A program made the position numbers and the translations under genes. From an uncultured Oscillospiraceae bacterium (GTDB taxonomy: Bacteria > Bacillota > Clostridia > Oscillospirales > Oscillospiraceae): a DNA stretch of 48,835 nt. The notes under the pieces are model-generated. The model saw nothing but the letters and a program-made list of their open reading frames with translations, made no database searches and was not told the DNA's origin. The DNA lies in assembly GCA_949841465.1 (NCBI GenBank), contig CATKZW010000022.1, positions 1 to 48,835 of the forward strand. Direction: 5' to 3'. This document shows positions 27,401 through 35,334 of the stretch, one piece after another; the stretch's first letter is position 1, and each line of letters opens with the position of its first letter.

Positions 27401-30400
27401 AGACGCGCCCAGCGTGTCGGAAGTACCCCGCCTGGAGTACAATGGCAGTGCGCAGATTCTTGTGACCAGCGGAGACGCAAATACGCTCTATTCCAACAGC
27501 CGGGACGGCATATATTCCGCGGCCGTCCCCACCGGGACCAACGCCGGGACCTACACCGTCTGGTACAAGGCGAAGGGCGACAACAACCACAACGATTCCG
27601 AGGCCCAGTCGATTCAGGTGACCATCAGCCGGAAAACGCTGACGGTGGACGGTACGAACGCCACCCTGTCCGGAAGCGACATGGAGACTGATGATGACGA
27701 CGGAACCTACTACTATGTGTATGACGGAACCGAAAAGAAACCCTCCGTTGTCATCAAAGACGGCGGGGCGACGGTCCCGGCCAGCGAGTACGAGGTGAGC
27801 TACAGCGGCAACAAGAACGTGGGCGACGCCACCGTGACAATCACCAACGCCGAGGGCGGCAACTACGTTGTCAGCGGAACCGTGAGCTTTGAAATCCGTG
27901 AGGGCGACGCCGTGCTGACCAGCTCACCCCAGGCGAGGGACCTGACCTATACCGGGCAGGCGCAGGAGCTGGTGACGATCGGCACCGCGTCCGGCGGGCA
28001 CATCGAGTATTTGCTGGTTGAGGATGCGGATGCGAACTACAGCACGAGCATCCCCACGGCTACCGATGCGGGCACATACACAGTGAATTATAAGGTGGTG
28101 GGCGACGACAACCACGCGGACAGCGCCACGACCGGCTCGGTCACCGTAATCATCAAGCCCAAGGAGATCGTCAGCCCTGTGGTTACGGTGGACGGCAGCT
28201 ATACCTATGACGGCACCGCGAAGGTACCGGCAAAGAGTGACGTCAAGGTCAAGGATGGCAGCACAGAGATTCCGAATACTGAGTACACCTTCACCTGCAT
28301 CAACAACACCGACGCCGGGACCGCGACCGTCGTTATCACCAACGCCAACGGCGGCAACTACATCGTCAACGGCACGGGCGCCTTTACCATCGGCAAGGCA
28401 GACGTGGCGGCGGACATGACACCCCCGGAGGGCCTGGAAAACCTGCCCTATAACGGCGCCGCCCAGGCGCTGGTCAAGGCGGGTAACGCCGACGGCGGCA
28501 CCGTGGTGTATTCCTTGAACAAGAACGGCGAGTATTCCGCGGCCATTCCCACGGCAACGGCTGTGGACAATTACACCGTCTGGTATAAGGTCCAGGGCGA
28601 CGGCAACCACAAGGACACTGAGCCCGCTTCGGTGGACGCCTCCATCATCGTGAATGCGGTGAGTAATCCCACCATCCAGGTGGAGCCGGAAACGGTGAAC
28701 TACACTGGCGAGAAGCAGGTGCCTGTCATAACCGTCAAGGACGGCAGCGGCGTTATCATCAACGGCAGTGAGTACGAGGTGACCTATACGGACGCCGCCG
28801 GCAACACCGTTACGGAGCTGACCAATGTTGGCAAGTACACTGTGACCATTACCGGGGTTTCGGGCGGAAATTACACCTTTGCCACCGAAGACGGCAAGAA
28901 TACCGCCGACTTTGAAATCCTCGAGGCAGGCCAGGAATCGCTGACCATCACCAACACACGGGAGCAGGTCTGCTACGGCGACAAAATCCAGCTGGGCACC
29001 ACGGGCGGAAACGGAACTGTGACCTGGAAGGTTGATGATGGCTCCACAGTGGCAGCTATTGACCCCGACGGACTGCTTGAAATCACCGGCGTGGGCTCCG
29101 TGACCGTCACGGCCACCAGTAAAGCCACCGGCTACACCGACCAGACCGCCACCTGGCGGCTCTACGCGGACCAGAAGCCGGTCACCGCCGTTGTGACTGC
29201 GGCGTCAAAGGAGTATGACGGCAAGACGGACGCCACCGTGACCGCCACGCTGCAAGCCAGCGACCTGGTAAACGGCGACGTCATCACCATCGAGCTGTCC
29301 GGCAGCTTCGGGGACGCCAATGTTGGAACGGATAAGAGGGTGAATGTGGACAGCACAAACCCGGACTTCTCCGGCAGTTCGGCTACTTATGTGAACTACA
29401 AAATCACCTACCCCGCCACCACCACCGCGTCCATCCTCAAGACGGACATCGACACAGCAAAAGATGTAACCGCCCCGACGGCGGCAGATGCGGCCGATTT
29501 GGTGTACACCGGCACCCCCCTGGTCCTGGTCGAGGCGGGCACTGTGACAGGCGGCGCCATGGAATATTCCACGGACGGCATCAACTTCTCCGCCAGCCTG
29601 CCCACCGGTATCGATGCGGACGATTACGACGTCTGGTACCGCGTCAAGGGCGACGGCAACCACAATGACATCGCCGCCGTAAAGCTGGACGATCAAGTGA
29701 CCATTACCCGGCAGGAGGTGACCAAACCGACGATTGAGTTCTCGCCCAACAGCGTCTCCTACGACGGCGCGGTGCATAAGCCCGCTGTCACGGTCAAGGA
29801 CAACAACGGCCGTATCATCCCGGATACCGAGTACTCGGTCGAGTACAGCTCCACCTCGGACTGGAGGACAGCCGGAGATCACACGGTCACAGTCAAGGGC
29901 GCCGCGGGCGGCAACTATGATATCACCCAGACGGACGCGGACTTTACCATCCTCATGATGGGCCAGAACCCGCTGTCCATCGGGAACCAGCCCGGCAGGG
30001 TCCAGTACGGCGACGCCTTTACCCTCAACACAACAGGCGGCTCCGGGACGGGAAAAGTGACATGGAACAGCACCAACCCAGCCATTGCCACCGTTGACAT
30101 GAACAGCGGCCTGGTCACAGTCGCGGGATGCGGCCGGGTGGAGATCAGAGCCACAAAGGAGGCTGACGACAACTACAGCGCAGTCTCTGCTTCCTGGACG
30201 TTCAGCGCGGAAAAGAAGGCGGTCACGCCCATCGTCACCGCCAAGGACCGAGAGTATATTGCGGGCAAGACCGATGCCGATCTGGTCATCACCTGGAAGG
30301 ACGGGGACTTGGTCGGCGGCGACACCATCACGCTGAACCTGACCGGTACATTTAACAACGCCGATGTGGGGACGGACAAAACCGTCACGATCAGGGGCAC

Positions 30401-33400
30401 GGCTCCCAGCAGCGACAAGTACGACATCACCATCCCCTCCACAACGACGGCGTCCATCACCCCCAAGGCCGCGGCTGCGACCGTGGTGCTGGCGGAGAAC
30501 CTGGAGTATACCGGCAGCGCCCAAAACCTGGTCAGCAGCGGTTTGGCCACCGGAGGAGACGTTGTCTATTCTCTGAACGGCGTCACGTTCACCCGAGTTG
30601 TCCCCACGGGGACGAACGCGGGGACCTATACCTTCTGGTACAAGGCCCTGGCCGACGAGAACTACAAGGACAGCCCCGTGGCTGAGGCGGCTGTGACCAT
30701 CGCGCCTAAGACGGTGAACGCCCCCACAATCGAGCTGTCCCCGGCGACCTTCGAGTACGACGGCACCGCGAAAAAGCCTGACGTGACGGTCAAGGACGGC
30801 AGCGTCATCATCCCGGCCAGCGAGTACACGGTGGGCTACAGCAACAACACAGCGGTGGGCGCCACTGCCACGGTTACCATCAGCGACGTCACCGGCGGCA
30901 ACTACACCGTCAACGGCACCGCAACCTTCACCATCACAGCGGGCACCCCCGCCGTGATCAACGAACCGCAGCCGAGGAGCCTGACCTACAACGGACGTGA
31001 GCAGACCCTTGTGACGCGGGGGACGGCGGCAAATGGTCATATGGAGTATTCCTTGGATTATGATTATGACTACAGCACGACGCTCCCCAAGGAAACCAAC
31101 GCGGGCGTTTATGAGGTCTGGTATAAGGTCGTGGGCGACGATGGCACCGAAACCGATCCGGAATCGGTGATTGCGGAGATCCTGCCGAAGTCGGTTAACC
31201 CGACGGTCACATTGAATTTGACAAGCGATCCGCTTCCGTACACCGGCAAGCCGCAAAAGCCCCGGGTGACCGTAGCTGTGGGCAGTGAAATTCTTAGCGA
31301 GTATAATGATTATACGCTCACCTACAGCGGCAACACCAATCCAGGCACCGCGACGGTCGCAATCCAAAGCGTGAGCGGAAGCAATTATCAGTTCTATACC
31401 ACAAGGACGTTTGAGATCGCAAAGGCCAAAGCGGAATTTGCCATTGCCCCGGAGGCCAAAGACGGCCTGGTCTACACCGGGGAAGCCCAGGAGCTTTTTG
31501 AGGGGGGTATATCGCTGCACGGCATCGTGCTCTACTCGAAGGACACCGTAACGTATACCGCCGACATCCCCACTGGGACCAACGTAGGCAGCTACACATT
31601 TTTCGCCAAGGTGCGGGGCGACGCTGCGCATGAGGACAGCGAACCTATCGTTATCAGGGCGGCCATCGGCAGGAACGAACCGACAAAACCGAACGTTGTG
31701 CTGACCGGCGGCGACAGCTTCACCTACACCGGCAGCGAAATCAAGCCCACTGTCACTGTGTACGACGACAACAACAAGGTAATCCCGGCCACGGAATATA
31801 CGGTGACCTACAGCAACAACATAAATGTGGGCAAAAACGCCGCTGTCACCGTCACAGGCAGCGGGAAGAACTACAGCTTTACGGCAAGTGCCACGTTTAC
31901 CATTATTGGCGCAGGCCAGACCCCGCTGGAGATCACAGGCAAGAAGGACGCCGTATACTACGGCGATACGCTCAGCCTGAGCACCACCGGCGGCAACGGC
32001 GGCGGCGCGGTGACATGGACGGTATCCGGGCCTGCCACCAAACTTAGCGACGGGCGGTTCGAGATCACCAACAGCGGCATGGTTACCATCACGGCGACCA
32101 AGGCCGCGAGCACAGGCTACGAGGCAGCCAGCGACACATGGACGTTCCTCGCCAGCCCGAGACCGGCAACCGCGATTGTGACAGCCGAAGATAAACCCTA
32201 TGACGGCGAGATGGAGGCCAAGCTGAGCGTCACCGTTACCGGCCTGCTTCCCGGCGATACCATTCCCGACGGAGGCGTCACAGCGAAGGGCCAGTTCACG
32301 GATGAAAAGGTGGGCGCGGACAAGACGGTCATCATTACACTGACCATTTCTGAGGGCGTCAGGGAAAAGTATGACATCAGCTGCGACCCCACCACAAAGG
32401 CGTCCATCACCCAGGCACCAGCCAAAGTAGACGATACCGATAAGCCGGAAGTGGCCACGGGTCTGATCTACAACGGCACCGAGCAGGCCCTGCTGGCAAA
32501 CGGCGGCGCCGCCATCGGCGGAAACATCATGTATTCCCTGGACGGCGGCAGCACCTACAGCTTCAACATCCCCACCGGCAAGGACGTGGGCGACTACACC
32601 GTCTGGTACAAGGTCGCTGCCAGCGATGAAAACCACAAGGACACGGCCCCGGCCCTGGCGGGTACGGTGACCATCGCCCAGAACACTGAGAAGCCCAGTA
32701 ATGCCATGTGTTCGCCCAACACGGTCCAGTACAGCGGCACAGCACAGACCCCGGCCGTTGATGTCCTGGACAGCACAGGCCGACCCATCCCGGCGGAGGA
32801 GTATACTGTGACGGTGGTTGATGGGCCCGCGATTAATCCGGGCACGTACACGGTCAGCATCAAAGACAAACCCGGCGGCAACTACGAGTTCAGCGATACC
32901 TTGACTGCCAGCTTTGAAATCGTGCCGGTCAGCCAGAACCCCCTGTCCATCACCGACAAGCCTGTCGATGTCCACTATGGGGATAAGTTCAGTCTGAGCG
33001 CGGTGGGCGGCTCGGGAAGCGGCAAAATCATGTGGAGCATTGCGGGCGACAGCAGTGCTGCGAAGATTGAAGATGGTGTGGTGACCGTAACTGGCACCGG
33101 CGCGTTTACCGTCGAAGCATACCGGGAGGCCTCGGGCGGCTACGGCAAGTCCAACACGGACAGCGTATCGTTCTACGCCGACCCGAAGCCCATCACGCCG
33201 GTGGTGACAGCCGCTAACAAGCCCTATGATGGAAACAAAACAGCCACACTGACCGCGAAGTTTAAGGATGGCGACCTGGTGGGTGGCGATGAAATCGAAC
33301 TCATCGGGGGCATCGGCGTATTTGAGACAGAGAATGTGGGCACCAATACGGTGTCGATCACGCCGGGAAGTCCGAATGGAGCGTGCGGGAATTACTACAT

Positions 33401-35123
33401 CACCTGGCCCGAAAGCACGACGGCAAGCATCTCCAGGGTGAACGCGCAGTGGAACCTGGAGCCGGTGGGCGCTGACAACCTGACCTACACCGGAAACCCG
33501 CAGGCGCTCATTGCCGCCGGCACCGGCACCACGCTTAACGGCATCGGCAAGGTGGAGTACAGCACCAGCCAGTACGGCAGGTATTCCGAGGATATCCCCA
33601 CGGGCACCAGTGCTGACACCTATACCGTCTGGTACCGAGTGGCGGACGATGTGAACTACCAAGGCATCGCGGCCACGTCCATCACAGTGGAAATTGCGAA
33701 GGCAGATCCGGGCATCAACACACAACCCAAGGCTGCTGGTACTGTGGGGCAAAAGCTGAGTGACATTAGGCTGGAGGGCGGCGCGACAACCGAACGGGGC
33801 AAGTTTGCCTGGAAGGATGGAACCATTGAACCTCTGCTGGGGCAATCTCAGCAAGAGGTGATCTTCACGCCGGACAACACAGCCAACTATAAGACGGTTA
33901 CGTTCTCAATTCCTGTGACCATCACTGATCCTTCCAGCGACAGCACCAGCGGCACCGGTGACACCCCCAGCGACAGCACCGGCGGCACCGGTAACACCCC
34001 CAGCGACAGCACCGGCGGCTCCGGCACTACCACACCCTCGGTCACACCGAGCGAACCGAGCACGGTGCAGACCACCGTTCAAAACGGCACGGCCAGCGCA
34101 GTCGTGAGCACAGCGGCAGGCACCAGGCTGGTCAAGGAGGCGATTGAGAACCAAAGTCAAAACATCGTCATCAAGCCGGAAATCACCGGTGATGTGACCA
34201 AAACAGAGGTTTCGATCCCGGCCTCGACGGTGAGCCAGATCAAGAACCAGACCAACGCGGCACTCACCGTCTCAGCTCCCATCGCCGACGTGACCATCCC
34301 CAACGCGGCACTGGACACCCTGGGCCGTGCGGGCGGCACCGTCAACGTCGTGACCGAGCAGGCCGAGCAGGCAGTTGTGCTGACCGTAACCGCGGGCGGC
34401 AAAACCGTGGACAGCGTTCCCGGCGGCTTGACCCTCACCGTCCCGGCAGGGGACGCCGGGCCCGGCACAGTAGCGGTCCTGGTCCATGAGGACGGCACCC
34501 GCGAGACAGTCCAGAAAAGCGTGGTGGAGGACGGCAAGATCAGCGTTCCGCTCAGCGGCTCCGCCACAGTAGAGATCGTGGACAACAGCAAGGAGTTCGC
34601 CGACGTTTCGCCCACGAGCTGGGAGGCCGACGCCGTAGCCTTCGCCAGTGCTCACGAGCTGTTCAGCGGCACCAGCGAGACAACATTCAGCCCGGACGAG
34701 TCCATGAGCCGCGGAATGCTGGCGACGGTGCTTTACCGGCTGGAGGGCTGCCCGGACCAAGAGGGGGCCGCCACCTACGCTGACGTCAGCAGCGACGCCT
34801 GGTACGCGGACGGCGTCGCCTGGGTCACGGAAAACGGCATTGCGAACGGCTATGGTGACGACCAATTCGGCCCCAACGACAACATCACGCGGGAGCAGTT
34901 TGCAGTCATGCTCTGGAACTACGCGGGAAAGCCCGCGGCAAGCAGCCAGGTTCTCGGCTTCACGGATGCGGACCAAGCCAGCAGCTACGCTCTGGAGGCG
35001 CTGTGCTGGGCCGCAGAGAACGGCATTTTGAGCGGCTACGGCAACGGTCAGCTTGTTCCCGGAGGGACAGCGACCCGTGCTCAAGCGGCGCAAATGCTGA
35101 AAAACTTCATGGAAAACACCTAA
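18486..35123 (+). CDS. Giant secreted repeat protein with C-terminal SLH domains (about 5,545 residues)
   Basis: One uninterrupted 16.6 kb frame. ATG 18486, after GGGAGG, gives a signal peptide ending AFA at residue 25. Residues 35-138 are Cys/His-rich, with repeated CxHxH(x)nC motifs (CTHIHDDGC, CIHAHTAEC, CPHEHDDTC). A helical spacer and a parallel-beta-like region follow, then a CxxC pair zinc-ribbon-like segment near 19630-19715. From 20281 to 33711 there are 52 beta-sandwich modules resembling MBG, YDG and Big families. A Ser/Thr/Gly linker, a conserved pre-SLH domain (KPEITGDVTKTEVSIPAST) and three SLH domains (from 34593; FADVSP, YADVSS, FTDADQ starts) end the protein. SLH domains bind pyruvylated cell-wall polymer, so it is probably a fibrous adhesin or surface-layer component. 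The ligand is unknown. Neighbouring kinase and phosphatase genes suggest regulated display. Confidence 0.93.
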   Translation: MKRRVLSLIIALALCLNLCPMWAFAADDGTGGGLCPHHPAHTDECGYREPTLEQECTHIHDDGCYTTETDCIHAHTAECYSNPDYDPETDEPDACTHVCAEDSGCVTRTLSCPHEHDDTCGYAPADPGALCAFVCRVCPIDGLIGKLPAGVSAYNSEQVQAQLNEIYALYDQLSYDEQQQVDLSRCAALQEQIDEMGIAAVSDDFPGIPDSIQGITLPEDKVYDSDSPYEVKIPLLYNTNGYTLSCPSASVLKVTGAGQLYLTGTVTSGKGAGVEVQPGGLLSVKGEATAITGKTYALDIASGATVQLAAGTYSGGSAAIRMAGGDFADLLAPGYAFFDGSGNPILSVDAAAAKTLVVKECTDHFNKTYVANTGAITHKWTCQVCKAEGTEPCTFTFDENGKGTCALCGNEVTVMVNRESLKELAYDTSNSGSVKPANGTVTVTAKDGTTLTEDADYAVDYSVHADVGNTSVTVKVTVVMGTGNGTFTKDYLFTQADLEKPVLEWDTTVIQVPVTVPYDGDPVEAGELPPVTINITSDVDLHQYLQYSYKASTDTAYTDGLPTNAGTYDVVVSLPEKPVDVPNYEAASSEPITLIINKISPILTPPAAIELTFDRTEQTLVTAGTLHSAAARDGVVIKFATSESGTYSTTIPTGINAGEYDVWYQTEETENFLAVGPLKISGVEIQRKLITPIVTLSQYTYLYTGGYHQPGVEVKDEDNVTVLLDTEYAVKYDNNRNVSTDGNPATVEVSDKPGGNYAIQTVTVEFKITLREQETLSITNKPDTVVYGAEFTLSTLGGSGNGNVTWEIVTDTGNDGSATVNATSGRVKITGAGTITIKATKSGVDPETNIRNYDDATATWTFVADKKSVVATVTAEDKDYNGDNIATIHAVVEQGVLPGDTITISGLEGTFSDANAGVDKLVTVDVSKVTVQGANSQHYDVSYSSLTVTATIRKAVAKITTPPVPATLIYDGTEQALIATGAAADPSSVPVEYALSEEGPYFADFPKATNAGTYTVWYRVQETPNYTGLAPASVDVEIEKKPVTPEITLSGEGLENDDSATAPTPTQYYIYDGTAKEPTVTLEDESGNLIPADEYTVAYSSNTNVGTATVTVKAKDEGNYSFNVLTKDFRIDKEKAKVVTAPKMAGDPLTYNTRAQQLVTEGTGAGGTMVYCVGSETGTYLPTIPTAVNAGDYTVYYKVKGDGNHSDSDVGQVTVTIAPKTVKDPTIELELVDDKGNAIDSYTYDGNPKKPAVVVKDGSTVIGTTDTATGVNNEYNVIYTNNVDAGTATVNITDKFGGNYTVTGSTTFVIVKADIVFNPAPSAASITYDGKPHELLNPGATNGGEVLYALNSPTTTYTAAIPQATEAGDYTVYYKVTGDKNHNDLAVQSVPVTIQRKPLTTITIELTPDSFVYDGQAHLPEVTVKDGNTVLPEEEYEWECTLNGVAEAAPTNQGKYTITVTDLPNGNYDLTGVTANTKTFNIGKAAQAELVIDHSNAVTTNYGDTFTLTATGGSSTSDVEWSVTSGTAATVDADTGAVEITGVGEVTITATKPGDGNYLPGSVQWSFTAAPKPVTAFVTVADRAYNGATDATVASAVIDSADLVNSGDDVTIDETSITAEFDTASVGTDKTVTLDTSNVKVDGADAEKYAISYPSTVTAEIERANTAITTQPAEIDPLTYNGQPQALVTAGKSNVGFIVYSLNGTDFSPEIPTGTDAKIYEVFYKVVGTADYTEVPVNAVPITVTIAPKAITPVIEPEESSYLYDSTKHEPKITVKDGKTVIDEDQYTITWENDDPAITDDILTAAGSYTATIKNKTGGNYLFSATATVEIVPAAQAALNITGQPEHVYYGDKITTLSTSGGSGNGTLTWSITSSVTSSAINSATGELMVKDTGSITVKAERVVPNYGTVSDTWTFTVEPRPVMAEVTVTGKVYDGSNSVADGDIKAEVKESDLVNAGDSVTISGLTGTYDSANVGTNKTVTLNDADIEITTDPDKYTVVYPATAKADITARPVDVTVTLSGNDLQTDHSVDPPEYSYAYDGTEKTPTVTVTGTDAGGYSAPLAASDYTFSYSNNKNVGTASVTVECAAGGNYTFTSERVTFEIKSAAAKLTSTPQAKKLTYDGTLQDLVTVGTATGGTVVYSLSQIDPDDPSTYSEIIPQGQNAGVYTVYYMVKGDANHEDAGGGYVSVTIDPKEITPKITLDTPGPFVYNGSVYKPAVTVKDGNTVIGTTDSTTGENSEYTVDYRDNINAGTAAVIVSNKNGGNYIVNGTAYFTITKAAPTYTPPVANPGLQYNGALQDLVKAGVTSHGTVVYSVNGGNYTTAIPAASAVGAYTIDYKVLGDANHSDTDPAALTVDIDQNTVNTPTISLSADTFKYNGSQQKPTIIVYDDSGAVIPEREYEVTITGSSGNHNMVDVGAYTVKITTPSTSNYVITDDGSNTRTFTIVPADQETISITGTQAKVSYGDTIQLGTTGGTGTGTVTWTVTDANGDPVNSTITAGGLLTVLNVGGPITVTAKRSMGNNYGDVSAAWEFSPAKKAVTAVVTADDRPYDADDDTATVHAAVPDRELVPGDSITIDGLTGKFDDASAGTNKKVTIDSSKAEVKGSNSGNYEITYPAAATASILAATATVADVPEAVSPLTYDASQSQALVTAGTATGGTMVYSLDGTNFTPAIPKAKDAGDYTVYYKAQGDGNHTDSAVGTVEVTIDKQTVAAPQIELTPPAAQYDGQVKRPEVTVRDSANNVIPISEYKATYVTDGGKNWMDKGTYTVKIEDITGGNYVVTTAAADFTISTTAQNPLEITNKPGLVYYGDTFTLSAVGGSGSAAVTWSTDNDSVVEIDNNGFVRIIGTGSATITAEKAGGTNYDTVKAAYPLNTLKKPITAIVTADDKVYDGVTPAKTTLHVTWKDGDLVGNDKIDTSNLVGTFADELVGTNKTVNISGGVVDDSTAQKYDITIPSSTTASILKADADAPSVSEVPRLEYNGSAQILVTSGDANTLYSNSRDGIYSAAVPTGTNAGTYTVWYKAKGDNNHNDSEAQSIQVTISRKTLTVDGTNATLSGSDMETDDDDGTYYYVYDGTEKKPSVVIKDGGATVPASEYEVSYSGNKNVGDATVTITNAEGGNYVVSGTVSFEIREGDAVLTSSPQARDLTYTGQAQELVTIGTASGGHIEYLLVEDADANYSTSIPTATDAGTYTVNYKVVGDDNHADSATTGSVTVIIKPKEIVSPVVTVDGSYTYDGTAKVPAKSDVKVKDGSTEIPNTEYTFTCINNTDAGTATVVITNANGGNYIVNGTGAFTIGKADVAADMTPPEGLENLPYNGAAQALVKAGNADGGTVVYSLNKNGEYSAAIPTATAVDNYTVWYKVQGDGNHKDTEPASVDASIIVNAVSNPTIQVEPETVNYTGEKQVPVITVKDGSGVIINGSEYEVTYTDAAGNTVTELTNVGKYTVTITGVSGGNYTFATEDGKNTADFEILEAGQESLTITNTREQVCYGDKIQLGTTGGNGTVTWKVDDGSTVAAIDPDGLLEITGVGSVTVTATSKATGYTDQTATWRLYADQKPVTAVVTAASKEYDGKTDATVTATLQASDLVNGDVITIELSGSFGDANVGTDKRVNVDSTNPDFSGSSATYVNYKITYPATTTASILKTDIDTAKDVTAPTAADAADLVYTGTPLVLVEAGTVTGGAMEYSTDGINFSASLPTGIDADDYDVWYRVKGDGNHNDIAAVKLDDQVTITRQEVTKPTIEFSPNSVSYDGAVHKPAVTVKDNNGRIIPDTEYSVEYSSTSDWRTAGDHTVTVKGAAGGNYDITQTDADFTILMMGQNPLSIGNQPGRVQYGDAFTLNTTGGSGTGKVTWNSTNPAIATVDMNSGLVTVAGCGRVEIRATKEADDNYSAVSASWTFSAEKKAVTPIVTAKDREYIAGKTDADLVITWKDGDLVGGDTITLNLTGTFNNADVGTDKTVTIRGTAPSSDKYDITIPSTTTASITPKAAAATVVLAENLEYTGSAQNLVSSGLATGGDVVYSLNGVTFTRVVPTGTNAGTYTFWYKALADENYKDSPVAEAAVTIAPKTVNAPTIELSPATFEYDGTAKKPDVTVKDGSVIIPASEYTVGYSNNTAVGATATVTISDVTGGNYTVNGTATFTITAGTPAVINEPQPRSLTYNGREQTLVTRGTAANGHMEYSLDYDYDYSTTLPKETNAGVYEVWYKVVGDDGTETDPESVIAEILPKSVNPTVTLNLTSDPLPYTGKPQKPRVTVAVGSEILSEYNDYTLTYSGNTNPGTATVAIQSVSGSNYQFYTTRTFEIAKAKAEFAIAPEAKDGLVYTGEAQELFEGGISLHGIVLYSKDTVTYTADIPTGTNVGSYTFFAKVRGDAAHEDSEPIVIRAAIGRNEPTKPNVVLTGGDSFTYTGSEIKPTVTVYDDNNKVIPATEYTVTYSNNINVGKNAAVTVTGSGKNYSFTASATFTIIGAGQTPLEITGKKDAVYYGDTLSLSTTGGNGGGAVTWTVSGPATKLSDGRFEITNSGMVTITATKAASTGYEAASDTWTFLASPRPATAIVTAEDKPYDGEMEAKLSVTVTGLLPGDTIPDGGVTAKGQFTDEKVGADKTVIITLTISEGVREKYDISCDPTTKASITQAPAKVDDTDKPEVATGLIYNGTEQALLANGGAAIGGNIMYSLDGGSTYSFNIPTGKDVGDYTVWYKVAASDENHKDTAPALAGTVTIAQNTEKPSNAMCSPNTVQYSGTAQTPAVDVLDSTGRPIPAEEYTVTVVDGPAINPGTYTVSIKDKPGGNYEFSDTLTASFEIVPVSQNPLSITDKPVDVHYGDKFSLSAVGGSGSGKIMWSIAGDSSAAKIEDGVVTVTGTGAFTVEAYREASGGYGKSNTDSVSFYADPKPITPVVTAANKPYDGNKTATLTAKFKDGDLVGGDEIELIGGIGVFETENVGTNTVSITPGSPNGACGNYYITWPESTTASISRVNAQWNLEPVGADNLTYTGNPQALIAAGTGTTLNGIGKVEYSTSQYGRYSEDIPTGTSADTYTVWYRVADDVNYQGIAATSITVEIAKADPGINTQPKAAGTVGQKLSDIRLEGGATTERGKFAWKDGTIEPLLGQSQQEVIFTPDNTANYKTVTFSIPVTITDPSSDSTSGTGDTPSDSTGGTGNTPSDSTGGSGTTTPSVTPSEPSTVQTTVQNGTASAVVSTAAGTRLVKEAIENQSQNIVIKPEITGDVTKTEVSIPASTVSQIKNQTNAALTVSAPIADVTIPNAALDTLGRAGGTVNVVTEQAEQAVVLTVTAGGKTVDSVPGGLTLTVPAGDAGPGTVAVLVHEDGTRETVQKSVVEDGKISVPLSGSATVEIVDNSKEFADVSPTSWEADAVAFASAHELFSGTSETTFSPDESMSRGMLATVLYRLEGCPDQEGAATYADVSSDAWYADGVAWVTENGIANGYGDDQFGPNDNITREQFAVMLWNYAGKPAASSQVLGFTDADQASSYALEALCWAAENGILSGYGNGQLVPGGTATRAQAAQMLKNFMENT
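20281..33711 (+). repeat. Array of 52 beta-sandwich modules in alternating short and long cycles
   Basis: Four module types of about 75-90 residues occur. A: YDGTxKxPxVTVKDG then EYTVxYSNN or a GxYTVxI variant, ending GGNYxVxG. B: LTYxGxxQxLVxAG then YSL, IPTxxxAGxYTVWYK, GDxNHxD. C: NPLxITxKPxxVYYGD then GGSGxGxVTW. D: KPVTAxVTAxDKxYDG then VGTxKTV and TTTASI. I count 17 A, 17 B, 9 C, 9 D. Cycles start near 20281 (BACD), 21348 (BABABACD), 23476 (BACD), 24520 (ABABACD, first B missing), 26372 (BACD), 27395 (BABABACD), 29446 (BACD), 30464 (BABABACD), 32413 (BACD) and 33436 (B, then a terminal sandwich). C-module starts lie near 20805, 22947, 23993, 25842, 26881, 28935, 29967, 31921 and 32937. 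Confidence 0.85.
33951..34016 (+). repeat. Two tandem 33-bp repeats coding a Ser/Thr/Gly linker
   Basis: 33951-33983 and 33984-34016 differ at one position and encode GTGDTPSDSTG and GTGNTPSDSTG. A partial copy lies on either side. The segment is a flexible wall-spanning linker and a likely site of copy-number variation. Confidence 0.85.
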
Positions 35124-35173
35124 TAAAAGAGGTCCTGAATCGAGCTTGCGTCCAATTAGGATTCCTACGCAAA

Positions 35174-35207
35174 AACCGCCCTGTGCCAAAGCTGGCACAG
35201 GGCGGTT
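35174..35207 (+). terminator. Terminator of the giant surface-protein gene
   Basis: AACCGCCCTGTGCCA (35174-35188) and its perfect complement (35193-35207) enclose AAGC, followed by TAATCTGTTTTCTT. It isolates the giant gene from the kinase operon. Confidence 0.9.
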
Positions 35208-35249
35208 AATCTGTTTTCTTGCTTTGGGCTTTCTTGGGCAGGGAAATTC

Positions 35250-35278
35250 TTGACATCATATGCAGAAAGTGCTATCAT
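35250..35278 (+). promoter_or_regulatory. Promoter of the kinase-RCC1-phosphatase operon
   Basis: TTGACA (35250-35255) and TATCAT (35273-35278) are 17 bases apart, about 57 bases before the kinase start. Confidence 0.75.
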
Positions 35279-35334
35279 ATTTCTGTATAAATTTGTCTAA
35301 AAATATATGAATTTGCCGGGAGGTGAGGGAATAT

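Noticed and set aside
20281..33711. Regular repeats that might suggest a CRISPR array
   Set aside because: The repeats are protein-coding modules of over 200 bases in one open frame, with no short palindromic repeat and spacer structure and no cas genes.
29205..33854. A 1,549-residue open frame antisense to the giant gene, with others at 21858-25724 and 25770-27590
   Set aside because: They mirror the repeat gene; the sense frame has a signal peptide, known folds and SLH domains. High GC and repeated codons keep the antisense frame open. No ribosome binding sites or recognisable domains.
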